Shown: positions 18,676 to 28,063, numbered from the stretch's first letter. The stretch is 64,000 nt of DNA from Ancylobacter crimeensis (GCF_023016805.1 NZ_JALKCH010000013.1:1-64000), one strand, 5' to 3'. Numbers and translations are program-made. Notes: generated from the sequence alone by a model not told the origin.

Positions 18676-19530
18676 TCACTTCATCAGCTTGGCCTGGTAG
18701 TCGGCCCACGCGCCGTACTTCTCGAGGATCTTCTGGCGCGTGCCGTCCTTCTCCATGCCGATGAGCGCGTCGTTGATGGCTGCCAGCAGTTCCGGACACT
18801 CCTTGCGCACGCCGATCGCGGTGCCACCGAGGACGTAGTCGGCCTTCGCTTCGGCGTCGGCCCATTCCGGCTTCGAGTGGTAATAGAGGGGCTCGCCGAC
18901 CGTGCGCAGGTCGTTCATGGTTTCGAGCTGGCCCTGCAGCGTGGCCTGGTCGAGCACGACCGCGTCCACCTGGCCGTTGCGCAGGGCGACGAACGGGGCA
19001 CCGAAGTCGTTGAAGTCCTGGACCTGACCGATCTTGCCGGCATCGGCGAGCGCATGGGCGTTGAGCGAGTCCATCGTGCCGAGCGTAGAGGCGACGGTCT
19101 TGCCCTTCAGGTCGTCGAGCGTCTTGATCGGCGAGTCCTTCTTCACGATCACGAAGTCGTAAAGCAGGAAATAGGGGCGCGAATAGGTGATGCCGGCACC
19201 CTGCACACGCTCCTGCGTCACCGCCATGCCGGAGAGGATGATATCCCAGCGCCCCGCCTTCAGGCCGGGGATCAGCGAGGTCCATTCGGTGATGACATAA
19301 TCCTGCTTCGGCACGCCGATGCGCTTGCCGATCTCCTGGAACATGTCCCATTCGAAGCCGGCATAGGTGCCATCCTCGTTCTTCCAGACGAAGGGCTTGA
19401 GACCCAGAAGGCCGTTGCCCGAGGTGATGACGCCCGCCTTCTTGATGTCGTCGAGGCAGGTGGCATGCGCGGTGGTGGCGCCGAACATGAGCGCGGCGGC
19501 GAGAATGGCTTTTCCGATCGAGAGCTTCAT
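18676..19530 (-). CDS. Amino-acid-type ABC transporter solute-binding protein
   Basis: A 284-residue periplasmic binding protein of family 3. A signal peptide (MKLSIGKAILAAALMFGATTAHA) precedes the mature protein. The usual hinge segment appears as GLKAGRWDIILSGMAVTQER, and the second lobe as LDDLKGKTVASTLG. The open frame runs further upstream, but ATG 19530 restores the signal peptide. It heads the minus-strand operon and is divergent from a second monooxygenase. Cystine, another sulfur amino acid or an aminated acid are reasonable ligands given the two monooxygenases; the sequence does not decide. Confidence 0.93.
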   Translation of the reverse strand: MKLSIGKAILAAALMFGATTAHATCLDDIKKAGVITSGNGLLGLKPFVWKNEDGTYAGFEWDMFQEIGKRIGVPKQDYVITEWTSLIPGLKAGRWDIILSGMAVTQERVQGAGITYSRPYFLLYDFVIVKKDSPIKTLDDLKGKTVASTLGTMDSLNAHALADAGKIGQVQDFNDFGAPFVALRNGQVDAVVLDQATLQGQLETMNDLRTVGEPLYYHSKPEWADAEAKADYVLGGTAIGVRKECPELLAAINDALIGMEKDGTRQKILEKYGAWADYQAKLMK

Positions 19531-19765
19531 GGCGCGGTACCCCCTGGTGATCGCGGTGACGCAGGGGCGTATGGACGGCGCCGGCTGCGGACGATGGAGG
19601 CATTTCACAGGGCGCGGGTGAGCCGAAACAATAACTCCAACGGGGTATTGCTCGCGCGTTCGCACTGTTTCAGTAGGATGGGGCGCGCGTCCGGTCGGCG
19701 CGCCGGCGCGGCGCAGGCCCGCGCGTCCGGCCGGACCGGCCCTCTCCGCGCCACACGGACGTGCC

Positions 19766-21124
19766 ATGACCCAGCTCAGGAAAATGGTTCTCGGCGGCCT
19801 GTTCGAGGCGAACGGCTATCACTCCGCCGCATGGCTGCTGCCGAGCGCCGAAGACCGGGCGCCGACGGATGTCGATTATTTCCGGCGCATCCTGCAGACC
19901 GCAGAGGCCGGCAAGCTCGACTTCTTCTTCCTGGCCGATACGCCCGCCGCGCGAACCGAGAATCTCGATGCCTGGAGCCGCGGCCCGCTCTACATGAACA
20001 TGCTCGAGCCGATCACGCTGCTGTCCGCCATCGCCGGCTCGACCTCGCATATCGGGCTGGGAGCGACCGCTTCCACCAGCTTTTACGAGCCCTACAATGT
20101 GGCGCGGCTCTTTGCCTCGCTCGATCATATCAGCGGAGGCCGGGCGGCGTGGAACGTCGTGACCTCGGCCAACGACTTCGCCGCCCGCAATTTCGGCCTC
20201 GACCGGCTTCCCCCGCACGACCGGCGCTACGCCAAGGCGCGCGAATTCTTCCAGATCGTCAGCGCGCTGTGGGACACCTGGGAGGACGACGCCTTCATCT
20301 ATGACAAGGCGAATGCCCGGATGTTCGAGCCGGCACGGTTCCATGTGCTCGATCACGAGGGCGAGTTCTTCAAGGTGCATGGCGCGCTCAACATGGCCCG
20401 CCCGCCGCAAGGCCGGCCAGTGATCTTCCAGGCCGGTGCCTCGGAGGCGGGCAAGGAACTCGCGGCAGAGACCGCTGAAGTGGTGTTCGGCACCGGTGCC
20501 AGCCTCGCCGAGGCGACCGCCTTCTACCGCGACCTCAAAGGCCGGATGCCCCGTTTCGGCCGCCACCCGGACGAACTCAAGGTGCTGTCCGGGGTGTCCA
20601 TCGTGGTCGGCGACAACGAGCAGCATGCGCGCGAGACGTGGGCGCACTGGCAGGACACGGTGCCGATCGAGATCGGCCTCATGTATCTCAAGACCGATCT
20701 CGAAACGGACCTTTCCGACCTGCCGCTCGACGAGCCGGTGCCCGCGCATCGCATTCCCGCGACATCGAACCATCATCAGGTCTATTTCGAGGAGATCGTG
20801 GGGCTGATCGGGCAGGGATTGACGCTGCGCCAGGTGTGCAAGCGCTACAACCGCAGCAAGGCGATTTTCTTCGGCGACGCGGTGGGAGTGGCCGATCAGA
20901 TGCAGGCATGGGTCGAGGCCGGCGCGTCGGACGGCTTCATGATGGCGTTTCCGGTACTCCCGGACAGTCTCGTGGAATTCACCGGCAAGGTGGTGCCAGA
21001 GCTGCAGCGCCGGGGCCTGTTCCGCACCGAATATGAGGGGCGCACCTTGCGGGAAAATCTGGGCCTTGCCCGTCCCGCCAACCGCTATGCCGCCCGGTCC
21101 ATTCCGGTGTCGCAGGCAGGATAG
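19766..21124 (+). CDS. LLM-class flavin monooxygenase (NtaA/SnaA/DszA family)
   Basis: A 452-residue luciferase-like monooxygenase in the same family as the 15734-17044 product but clearly a separate lineage. The signature TSHIGLGATASTSFYEP is followed by a DHISGGRAAWNVVTSANDF-type segment. It needs reduced FMN supplied by another enzyme. It is divergent from the ABC transporter operon across 235 bases, so both sides probably answer to the same signal. Two monooxygenases with one importer resemble the Bacillus pathway for S-modified cysteines (ytmO-type loci), which is an inference from gene content. Confidence 0.9.
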   Translation: MTQLRKMVLGGLFEANGYHSAAWLLPSAEDRAPTDVDYFRRILQTAEAGKLDFFFLADTPAARTENLDAWSRGPLYMNMLEPITLLSAIAGSTSHIGLGATASTSFYEPYNVARLFASLDHISGGRAAWNVVTSANDFAARNFGLDRLPPHDRRYAKAREFFQIVSALWDTWEDDAFIYDKANARMFEPARFHVLDHEGEFFKVHGALNMARPPQGRPVIFQAGASEAGKELAAETAEVVFGTGASLAEATAFYRDLKGRMPRFGRHPDELKVLSGVSIVVGDNEQHARETWAHWQDTVPIEIGLMYLKTDLETDLSDLPLDEPVPAHRIPATSNHHQVYFEEIVGLIGQGLTLRQVCKRYNRSKAIFFGDAVGVADQMQAWVEAGASDGFMMAFPVLPDSLVEFTGKVVPELQRRGLFRTEYEGRTLRENLGLARPANRYAARSIPVSQAG

Positions 21125-21185
21125 GCGCCTGTGGGCGGCGTCATCTATCTGTTGACGCACTTCATCGATTGACCCCTATATATAG

Positions 21186-21390
21186 AGGTCGACGGTCCTT
21201 CGAGTCGCAAGGCGAGAAGGCTAAGAGGGAAGCCGGTGAGCCCATTCGTGGCGAGGCCGGCGCTGCCCCCGCAACTGTAAGCGGCGAGCCGATATCCACC
21301 CCGAGGCGTCGGCCGAGGGAGCCACTGGGGTGCTGTCCCGGGAAGGCGGATGCCGGTCGCGACCCGCGAGCCAGGAGACCTGCCGCGACC
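21186..21390 (+). promoter_or_regulatory. Cobalamin riboswitch (AdoCbl/B12 element)
   Basis: The consensus blocks of the cobalamin riboswitch appear in order. AAGAGGGAAGCCGGTG is at about 21217-21238, and the B12 box GCTGCCCCCGCAACTGT is at 21262-21278, followed by AAGCGG. Then come GCCACTG near 21320, GGGAAGGCGGATGCCGG near 21339 and CGAGCCAGGAGACC ending at 21380. It lies in the leader of nrdA, with about 120 bases between its end and the nrdA start for an expression platform. By the known behaviour of this class, adenosylcobalamin binding should reduce expression of the genes downstream. The outer boundaries are approximate. Confidence 0.95.
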
Positions 21391-21510
21391 TCAGTGATCG
21401 TCCTCGGGCGGGGTGTCCCGGTGGAACGCTTGGTCGTTCGCCGGCTCGTCCGTGCGTGCATCCTGTCGTCTCCGCTCGGCCCTTGCCCCACGCAACGGGG
21501 TTTGCAGCCG

Positions 21511-24375
21511 ATGTCTGTCGTCCTTCCTGCCGAACGCTCCTTCGAGAACCGCGCCGCCGGGCCCATGCCATCGGGCACGTCCGCTGCGCTTGCTTCCGCC
21601 TATCAGGTCATCCGTCGCAACGGTGCGGTGACGCCGTTCGACGCCTCCAAGATCGCGGTGGCCCTGACCAAGGCTTTCCTGGCGGTGGAAGGCTCCAGCG
21701 CCGCGGCTTCGCGCAGGGTCCACGACATCGTGGCCGATCTCACCGGTCAGATCGTCGCCGGCCTGACCCGTCGCGCCGACGCCGGACGCACCTTTCACAT
21801 CGAGGATGTGCAGGACCAGGTCGAACTCGCGTTGATGCGCGGCGAGCACCACAAGGTCGCACGGGCCTATGTGCTTTATCGCGAGGACAGGGCACGCGAG
21901 CGCGCCGCCGCCTCGTCAGCCGTCGCGTCCGCGGCTGCCCCGACGCTCGCGATGAGCCTGCCCGACGGCACCCGCGTGCCGCTCGATCTCGCCCGTCTGG
22001 AGGCTGTGGTGGGAGAGGCCGTCTCCGGCCTTGCCGATGTTTCGGCCGACACCATCCTCGGCGAGACGCGGCGCAATCTCTATGACGGCATCGGTGAGGA
22101 CGAACTCGCGCTCGCCCCCATCCTCGCCGCGCGCACGCTCATCGAGAGCGAGCCGAACTATGCGAAGGTCTCGGCCCGGCTGCTGCTCGACAAGCTGCGC
22201 TGCGAGGCGCTGTCCTTCCTCGTCCGGCGGTCGGAACAGGCGACGCAGGCCGAGATGGCCGTGCGCTATGCCGAGTATTTCCGCGCCTACGTTGCCCGTG
22301 GCATCGTCGAGCAACTGATCGACCCGGAGCTTGGCCATTTCGATCTCGAGCGGATCGCAGCGGCCCTGCTGCCGGAGCGCGATCTGCAGTTCGACTATCT
22401 CGGCCTGCAGACGCTGTATGACCGCTATTTCCTGCACGCACGTGGCCATCGTTTCGAGCTGCCGCAGGCCTTCTTCATGAGGGTCGCGATGGGACTTGCA
22501 CTGCGGGAGGTCGATCGCGAGGCGCGGGCCATCGAGTTCTATCAGCTGCTGTCGTCCTTCGACTTCATGGCCTCGACGCCGACCCTGTTCAATGCCGGCA
22601 CGCTGCGCCCCCAACTCTCTTCCTGCTTCCTCACCACGGTGCCGGACGACCTCGACGGAATCTTCAAGTCGGTGAAGGACAATGCGCTGCTCGCCAAATA
22701 TTCCGGCGGCCTCGGCAATGACTGGACGCGCGTGCGCGGGCTCGGCGCGCACATCAAGGGCACCAATGGCGAAAGCCAGGGTGTTGTGCCATTCCTCAAG
22801 GTGGCGAACGACACCGCCATCGCGGTGAACCAGGGCGGCAAGCGCAAGGGCGCGGTGTGCGCCTACCTGGAGACGTGGCACGTCGACATCGAAAAATTCC
22901 TCGACCTGCGCAAGAACACCGGAGACGACCGTCGCCGCACCCACGACATGAACACTGCCAACTGGGTGCCCGACCTGTTCATGGAGCGCGTCGAGGCGAA
23001 CGGCACGTGGACGCTGTTCTCACCCGACGAGACGCCGGACCTGCACGACCTCTACGGGACCGCCTTCAAGGCCGCCTATGAAGCCTATGAGGCCAGGGCG
23101 GGACGCGGCGAGATGCAGGTGTCGCGGCAGGTGAGGGCGGTCGATCTGTGGCGGCGCATGCTGACCATGCTGTTCGAGACCGGCCATCCGTGGATCACCT
23201 TCAAGGATCCGTGCAACATCCGCTCGCCGCAACGCCATGTCGGGGTGGTGCATTCCTCCAACCTGTGCACCGAGATCACCCTCAACACCTCCGACGAGGA
23301 GGTGGCGGTCTGCAATCTCGGTTCGGTGAACCTCGCCGCCCATGTGACGGCGGAAAGGTTCGACGGCGAGCGGCTGGCCCGAACCGTCCGCATCGCCATG
23401 CGGATGCTCGACAACGTGGTCGACATCAATTTCTACACCATCCCCGAGGCGCGCCGCTCCAACCTGAAGCATCGCCCGGTGGGCCTCGGCATCATGGGTT
23501 TTCAGGATGCGTTGCAGACGCTGCGCATCGCCTATGCCAGCGAGGCGGCGGTACGGTTCGCCGATGAGAGCATGGAGACGGTGAGCTTCCACGCCATCTC
23601 CGCCTCATGCGATCTGGCGGCCGAGCGCGGGCGCTATCCTTCCTTCGAGGGCTCGCTGTGGTCGAAGGGTGTGCTGCCGATCGACAGCATCGAGGATCTG
23701 GCGCAAAGGCGCGGCGGGCTGGATCTTGACCGCTCGACGACGATGGACTGGGAAAGCCTGCGCGCCCGCGTGACCAGCATCGGCATGCGCAATTCCAACA
23801 CCATGGCGATCGCGCCGACCGCGACCATCTCCAATATCTGCGGCGTGTCGCAGTCGATCGAGCCTGCCTACCAGAACCTCTTCGTCAAATCGAACATGTC
23901 CGGCGACTTCACCGTGGTGAATGCCGCGCTGGTGCATGACCTCAAGGCGCGCGGCCTGTGGGACGAGCTGATGGTGTCGGATCTCAAATATTACGATGGC
24001 AGCGTCGGCAGCATCGACCGTATCCCCGACGATCTCAAGGTGCTCTACGCGACCGCCTTCGAGATCGAACCTTCCTGGCTCATCGAGGCGGCGGCGCGGC
24101 GGCAGAAATGGATCGACCAGGCCCAGTCGCTGAACCTCTATGTCGCAAATCCGTCAGGTCGGAAGCTCGACGAGACCTATCGGCTGGCGTGGCGGCGGGG
24201 CCTCAAGACGACCTATTACCTGCGCTCGCGCTCGGCGACGCATGTCGAGAAATCGACACTGAAGGGTACCGACGGAAAGCTCAATGCGGTCTCCGCTCCG
24301 GTTGCGGCAGCGCCCGAAGCGGGCTTCGGGCCGGCCTGTTCCATCAACGATCCCGAGTGCGAAGCCTGCCAGTAA
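21511..24375 (+). CDS. nrdA: Class I ribonucleotide reductase large subunit (class Ic partner)
   Basis: A 954-residue catalytic subunit reducing NDPs or NTPs to deoxynucleotides. An N-terminal ATP cone (beginning near QVIRRNGAVTPFDASKIAVA, residue ~30) makes it longer than the 761-residue E. coli NrdA, and a second cone-like stretch may follow around residues 140-240. The redox and thiyl cysteines are Cys372 (SSCFLTT), Cys586 (NLCTEI, with Asn584 and Glu588) and Cys601 (VCNLGS). The radical-path Tyr pair is in TTYYLRSRSATH, and a swinging CEAC pair ends the protein. The start is ATG 21511; the longer frame reads through the riboswitch and is rejected. Regulation is by the cobalamin riboswitch. 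nrdB follows 112 bases downstream. Confidence 0.95.
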   Translation: MSVVLPAERSFENRAAGPMPSGTSAALASAYQVIRRNGAVTPFDASKIAVALTKAFLAVEGSSAAASRRVHDIVADLTGQIVAGLTRRADAGRTFHIEDVQDQVELALMRGEHHKVARAYVLYREDRARERAAASSAVASAAAPTLAMSLPDGTRVPLDLARLEAVVGEAVSGLADVSADTILGETRRNLYDGIGEDELALAPILAARTLIESEPNYAKVSARLLLDKLRCEALSFLVRRSEQATQAEMAVRYAEYFRAYVARGIVEQLIDPELGHFDLERIAAALLPERDLQFDYLGLQTLYDRYFLHARGHRFELPQAFFMRVAMGLALREVDREARAIEFYQLLSSFDFMASTPTLFNAGTLRPQLSSCFLTTVPDDLDGIFKSVKDNALLAKYSGGLGNDWTRVRGLGAHIKGTNGESQGVVPFLKVANDTAIAVNQGGKRKGAVCAYLETWHVDIEKFLDLRKNTGDDRRRTHDMNTANWVPDLFMERVEANGTWTLFSPDETPDLHDLYGTAFKAAYEAYEARAGRGEMQVSRQVRAVDLWRRMLTMLFETGHPWITFKDPCNIRSPQRHVGVVHSSNLCTEITLNTSDEEVAVCNLGSVNLAAHVTAERFDGERLARTVRIAMRMLDNVVDINFYTIPEARRSNLKHRPVGLGIMGFQDALQTLRIAYASEAAVRFADESMETVSFHAISASCDLAAERGRYPSFEGSLWSKGVLPIDSIEDLAQRRGGLDLDRSTTMDWESLRARVTSIGMRNSNTMAIAPTATISNICGVSQSIEPAYQNLFVKSNMSGDFTVVNAALVHDLKARGLWDELMVSDLKYYDGSVGSIDRIPDDLKVLYATAFEIEPSWLIEAAARRQKWIDQAQSLNLYVANPSGRKLDETYRLAWRRGLKTTYYLRSRSATHVEKSTLKGTDGKLNAVSAPVAAAPEAGFGPACSINDPECEACQ

Positions 24376-24487
24376 GCCGCGCCTCGCTCTCTTGTTCACC
24401 GCCGGCTCCTGCCGGCCCCGGTCACTACGGCGCGCCCGCCGTCACGGCGGGCGGCATGACCGTCCATGATCTCAGACGGAGTCCACC

Positions 24488-25603
24488 ATGCTCGACTGGT
24501 CCGACACCAACCGCCCCACCGCCCTCCCGCCCGCACTTGCGAATATCGGAGACGGCACCGGCCTGGGTGCGATAAAGCGCGGTGCGTCCCGCGTCACGGT
24601 CGACGAAAAGCGCATGATCAACGCCCGCGCCGACGTGAATCAGCTTCTGCCGCTGAAGTACCGCTGGGCGTGGGAGAAGTATCTCGCGGCCTGCAACAAT
24701 CATTGGATGCCGACCGAGGTGTCGATGCAGGCCGATATCGCGCTGTGGAAGGCGCCAGACGGGCTCACCGAGGACGAGCGGCGAATGGTGAAGCGCAATC
24801 TCGGCTTCTTCGCCGCCTCGGAATCGCTCGTGGCGAACAACATCGTGCTCGCCATCTATCGCCACCTCACCAACCCGGAATGCCGGCAATATCTGCTGCG
24901 CCAGTCCTTCGAGGAGGCGGTGCACACCCATACCTTCCAGTACATCGTGGAAAGCCTTGGCCTCGACGAGGGCGAGCTTTTCAACATGTATCGCGAGGTG
25001 CCCTCCATCACTGAAAAGGCGGCGTGGGCGCTCCGACATACGCAGAGCCTCGACGATCCCGCCTTCCGCACCGGCACGCCGGAGGCGGACCAGCAGTTCC
25101 TGCGCGACCTCGTGGCCTTCTACGTCGTGTTCGAGGGCGTGTGGTTCTACACCGGCTTCGCGCAGATCCTTTCGCTCGGCCGGCGCAACAAGATGGTCGG
25201 CATCGCCGAGCAGTACCAGTACATCCTGCGCGACGAGAGCATTCACCTGAATTTCGGTATCGACGTCATCAACCAGATCAAGATCGAAAACCCCGATCTG
25301 TGGAGCCGAGCCTTTCAGGAGGAGGTGCGCGGCATGCTGAAGGATGCGGCCGAGCTGGAAGCCGCCTATGGGCGGGATACCATGCCGCGTGGCCTGCTGG
25401 GGCTGAATGCGGCGTTGTGCGAGCAATATATGCACGTCATCGCCAATCGCCGCTGCGCCCAGCTCGGCCTCGCGCCGGTGTTCGCGGAAGCCGAGAGCCC
25501 ATTCCCGTGGATGAGCGAGGCGATGGACCTGAAGAAGGAAAAGAACTTCTTTGAGACGCGCGTGATCGAATACCAGAACGGTGGCGCGCTTGCATGGGAT
25601 TGA
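24488..25603 (+). CDS. nrdB: Class Ic ribonucleotide reductase small subunit (Phe in place of radical Tyr)
   Basis: A 371-residue ferritin-like R2 subunit. All metal ligands are present: Glu112 (SESLV), Glu143, His146 (EEAVH), Glu216 (FEGVW), Glu250 and His253 (RDESIH). The first ligand is Glu rather than the Asp of class Ia. The position of the tyrosyl radical is Phe150, as in Chlamydia trachomatis R2, where Phe127 and Glu89 go with a Mn(IV)/Fe(III) cofactor. Offsetting chlamydial numbering by 23 reproduces every ligand. The C-terminal [12 protein letters not shown] is also chlamydia-like. It is therefore predicted to be a Mn/Fe, oxygen-activated enzyme without a tyrosyl radical, co-transcribed with nrdA under the B12 riboswitch. 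Confidence 0.95.
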   Translation: MLDWSDTNRPTALPPALANIGDGTGLGAIKRGASRVTVDEKRMINARADVNQLLPLKYRWAWEKYLAACNNHWMPTEVSMQADIALWKAPDGLTEDERRMVKRNLGFFAASESLVANNIVLAIYRHLTNPECRQYLLRQSFEEAVHTHTFQYIVESLGLDEGELFNMYREVPSITEKAAWALRHTQSLDDPAFRTGTPEADQQFLRDLVAFYVVFEGVWFYTGFAQILSLGRRNKMVGIAEQYQYILRDESIHLNFGIDVINQIKIENPDLWSRAFQEEVRGMLKDAAELEAAYGRDTMPRGLLGLNAALCEQYMHVIANRRCAQLGLAPVFAEAESPFPWMSEAMDLKKEKNFFETRVIEYQNGGALAWD

Positions 25604-25779
25604 AGCAATCCTCGACAGGTCGACACGCGCAAGATGCATTTTTTCGAATGATTGAAAGGAGGCTGGTGCGGCGGGAATGCTGACAGTCGACGTCGCATGA
25701 CTTGCAGGATTTGACGTCCACACAGCGATCATCGTACGCAAGGGATCACAATGGTTCGCCTCCGGAAAGGGACGTGCAG

Positions 25780-26604
25780 GTGACATCCCCGATCGCATCG
25801 CTCGCTGCGACGTCGCCGGCGCCGGTGAAAGGCCCGCTGTTCGATCTCGACGCCGTGTCCTTCGCGGTGCAGGGTCGCATGCTGCTGCATCCGCTCACGC
25901 TCACGCTCGAGTCGGGACGCTTCATCGGGCTGATCGGTCACAATGGCTCGGGTAAGTCGACCCTTTTGAAGATCCTCGCCCGTCAGCAACCTGCGTCCGG
26001 CGGCACGGTCCGGTTCGCCGGCGGCCCGCTCGACACATGGAGCGACCGCGGCTTCGCCCGCAAGCTCGCCTATCTGCCGCAAGCCACGCCTCCGGCTTCG
26101 GGCCTTCTGGTGCGCGAGCTGGTGGCGCTCGGCCGCTATCCGTGGCACGGCGCGCTCGGCCGCTTCTCCGACATCGACCGCCGCAAGGTCGAGGAGGCGA
26201 TCGAGCTCACCGGCATAGCCCCCTTCGCCGACCGTTTCGTCGACACGCTGTCGGGCGGCGAGCGGCAGCGCTGCTGGCTGGCCATGCTGGTCGCGCAGGA
26301 CGCCGAATGCCTGCTTCTCGACGAGCCGACCTCCGCGCTCGACATCGCCCACCAGATCGAGGTGCTTGCTCTCGTTCATCGGTTGAGCCAGCAGCGCAGG
26401 CTCAGCGTGGTGGCGGTGCTGCACGACATCAACATGGCGGCGCGGTTCTGCGACGAGCTTCTCGCGTTGAAGGGCGGCCGGCTGATCGCCCGCGGCACGC
26501 CGTCGGAACTGGTGACGCCGGACCGTCTGGAAGACATCTACGGCGTGCGGATGGAGGTGCTGGCGCGCGCGGGCGGTTCGCCGGTGGCGGCGCCGGTCTA
26601 TTGA
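25780..26604 (+). CDS. Iron-siderophore-type ABC ATPase (FhuC/FecE-like), orphan
   Basis: About 274 residues. It has Walker A GHNGSGKSTLL, signature LSGGERQRCWLA and Walker B CLLLDEPTSALDIAHQ. The FhuC-like segment GRYPWHGALGRFSD places it in the siderophore (or cobalamin) importer ATPase group. No permease or binding protein gene is adjacent, which is unusual for this family. The start is probably GTG 25780 after AAAGGGA; an in-frame ATG at 25702 is possible. A ten-codon frame (MVRLRKGTCR) starting at 25751 ends in a TGA that overlaps this GTG and may couple translation. It lies about 180 bases after nrdB. A metal-supply role for the Mn/Fe enzyme is only a guess. Confidence 0.85.
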   Translation: MTSPIASLAATSPAPVKGPLFDLDAVSFAVQGRMLLHPLTLTLESGRFIGLIGHNGSGKSTLLKILARQQPASGGTVRFAGGPLDTWSDRGFARKLAYLPQATPPASGLLVRELVALGRYPWHGALGRFSDIDRRKVEEAIELTGIAPFADRFVDTLSGGERQRCWLAMLVAQDAECLLLDEPTSALDIAHQIEVLALVHRLSQQRRLSVVAVLHDINMAARFCDELLALKGGRLIARGTPSELVTPDRLEDIYGVRMEVLARAGGSPVAAPVY

Positions 26605-26702
26605 TCGGCTTGTGGCTCTATTGACGAGCTTGCCGCTCGCCGCAGAGCACCCATGTCTGGTGTCGCTGCGTTCGTTCCGCCTCGCACAGGGTGTTCCGAA
26701 TC

Positions 26703-27725
26703 ATGAAGAAGATCGGCTTTCTGTCCTTTGGTCACTGGAATCCGTCGCCGCATTCCGGAACGCAGTCCGCTGCGGACGCGCTGCTGCAATCCATCGACCT
26801 CGCTGTCGCGGCGGAGGAGCTGGGGGCGGATGGCGCCTATTTCCGGGTACACCACTTCGCCCGGCAGCTCGCCTCGCCTTTTCCGCTGCTGGCCGCCGTT
26901 GGCGCGCGGACGAAGAACATCGAGATCGGCACCGCCGTCATCGACATGCGCTACGAGAACCCGCTCTACATGGCCGAAGATGCCGGCGCGGCCGATCTCA
27001 TTGCGGAGGGACGTCTCCAGCTCGGCATCAGCCGTGGCTCGCCGGAGCAGGTGATCGATGGCTGGCGCTATTTCGGCTATGCCCCGCCCGAGGGCCAGAG
27101 CGATGCCGACATGGGGCGCCGCCATGCGGAGGTATTTCTGCAGGTGCTGAAGGGTGACGGATTCGCCGAGCCCAACCCGCAGCCCATGTTCCCCAATCCG
27201 CCGGGCCTGCTGCCGCTGGAGCCTCATGCGCCGGGTCTGCGCGAGCGCATCTGGTGGGGTGCGGGCTCGGACGCCACCGCGGTGTGGGCCGCGCAGCGCG
27301 GCATGAACCTCCAGAGCTCGACCCTCAAGGACGACGAGACCGGCGAAGCCTTCCACATCCAGCAGGCAAAGCAGATCCGCGCCTTCCGCGCCGCCTGGAA
27401 GGAAGCCGGCCACAGCCGAGAGCCGCGCGTTTCGGTGAGTCGCAGTATCTTCGCGCTGGTGGACGACCGGGACCGCGCCTATTTCGGCCGGGACAACGAG
27501 CGCGAGGACAAGGTCGGCTACATCGACGCCAATACCCGCGCGATCTTCGGCCGGAGCTATGCCGCCGAGCCCGACAAGCTGGTGGAAGAGCTGCGTAAGG
27601 ACGAGGCCATCGCCGAGGCTGACACGCTGCTGCTCACCGTGCCGAACCAGCTCGGCGTCGCCTACAACGCCCATGTCATCGAGGCCATCCTCACCCATGT
27701 CGCGCCGGCCCTCGGCTGGCGGTGA
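26703..27725 (+). CDS. LLM-class flavin-dependent oxidoreductase
   Basis: A 340-residue luciferase-like oxidoreductase of the shorter type, from a different subgroup than the two NtaA-type enzymes in this window. It has FSFGHW-like opening residues (KKIGFLSFGHWNPSPHSGT), a TKNIEIGTAVIDMRYENPLYMAEDAGAAD-type barrel segment and ADLIAEGRLQLGISRG. It probably uses FMNH2 or F420-like cofactors; the substrate is unknown. ATG 26703 is preferred over an in-frame GTG at 26691. It follows the orphan ATPase by 98 bases and may be co-transcribed. Confidence 0.85.
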   Translation: MKKIGFLSFGHWNPSPHSGTQSAADALLQSIDLAVAAEELGADGAYFRVHHFARQLASPFPLLAAVGARTKNIEIGTAVIDMRYENPLYMAEDAGAADLIAEGRLQLGISRGSPEQVIDGWRYFGYAPPEGQSDADMGRRHAEVFLQVLKGDGFAEPNPQPMFPNPPGLLPLEPHAPGLRERIWWGAGSDATAVWAAQRGMNLQSSTLKDDETGEAFHIQQAKQIRAFRAAWKEAGHSREPRVSVSRSIFALVDDRDRAYFGRDNEREDKVGYIDANTRAIFGRSYAAEPDKLVEELRKDEAIAEADTLLLTVPNQLGVAYNAHVIEAILTHVAPALGWR

Positions 27726-28063
27726 TAAGGGGGAGGAGATCCGCTCTCGGTCCGGCCGCTCGCCCGAATGACCTTCCGCCAGTTCGGGCGAAAACGCAGT
27801 GCCAGGGGCCGTCGCCGCTGAAAATTCAGCCGAGATGCTGGGTGGATGGTTGGAGACGGGATTTGTCCTGCGTAGGACGCACGAGCGGCTGGGTCCTTGA
27901 GCATATGACCGAGATGCCCGGCTCGTAGAGGGACCGCGGCAGCATGACCACCTGTCCCGGCGCAGGAAAGTGCTGTGCCGGCCGTCGCAGGGAATCTGTT
28001 TGGTAGGTTAGGCGCGCAAAGGCTGGGATTGGGAGCTTTGGTAGGCTGCTGTGGGCTTCAAAA
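27726..28063. other. Intergenic stretch without a gene
   Basis: I see no gene, RNA or strong repeat in these 338 bases between the flavin oxidoreductase and tRNA-Phe. Because the tRNA is on the minus strand, its transcript should end in this stretch, but no clear intrinsic terminator is visible. Confidence 0.6.

Noticed and set aside
19621-19660. Imperfect dyad AATAACTCC / GGGGTATT in the gap before the second monooxygenase gene
   Set aside because: The arms match imperfectly and no LysR-type regulator is adjacent, so I do not call it an operator.
21169-21510. In-frame extension of nrdA to an upstream start
   Set aside because: This stretch is the cobalamin riboswitch and its expression platform. 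The translated residues show no similarity to NrdA, while ATG 21511 begins the family sequence.
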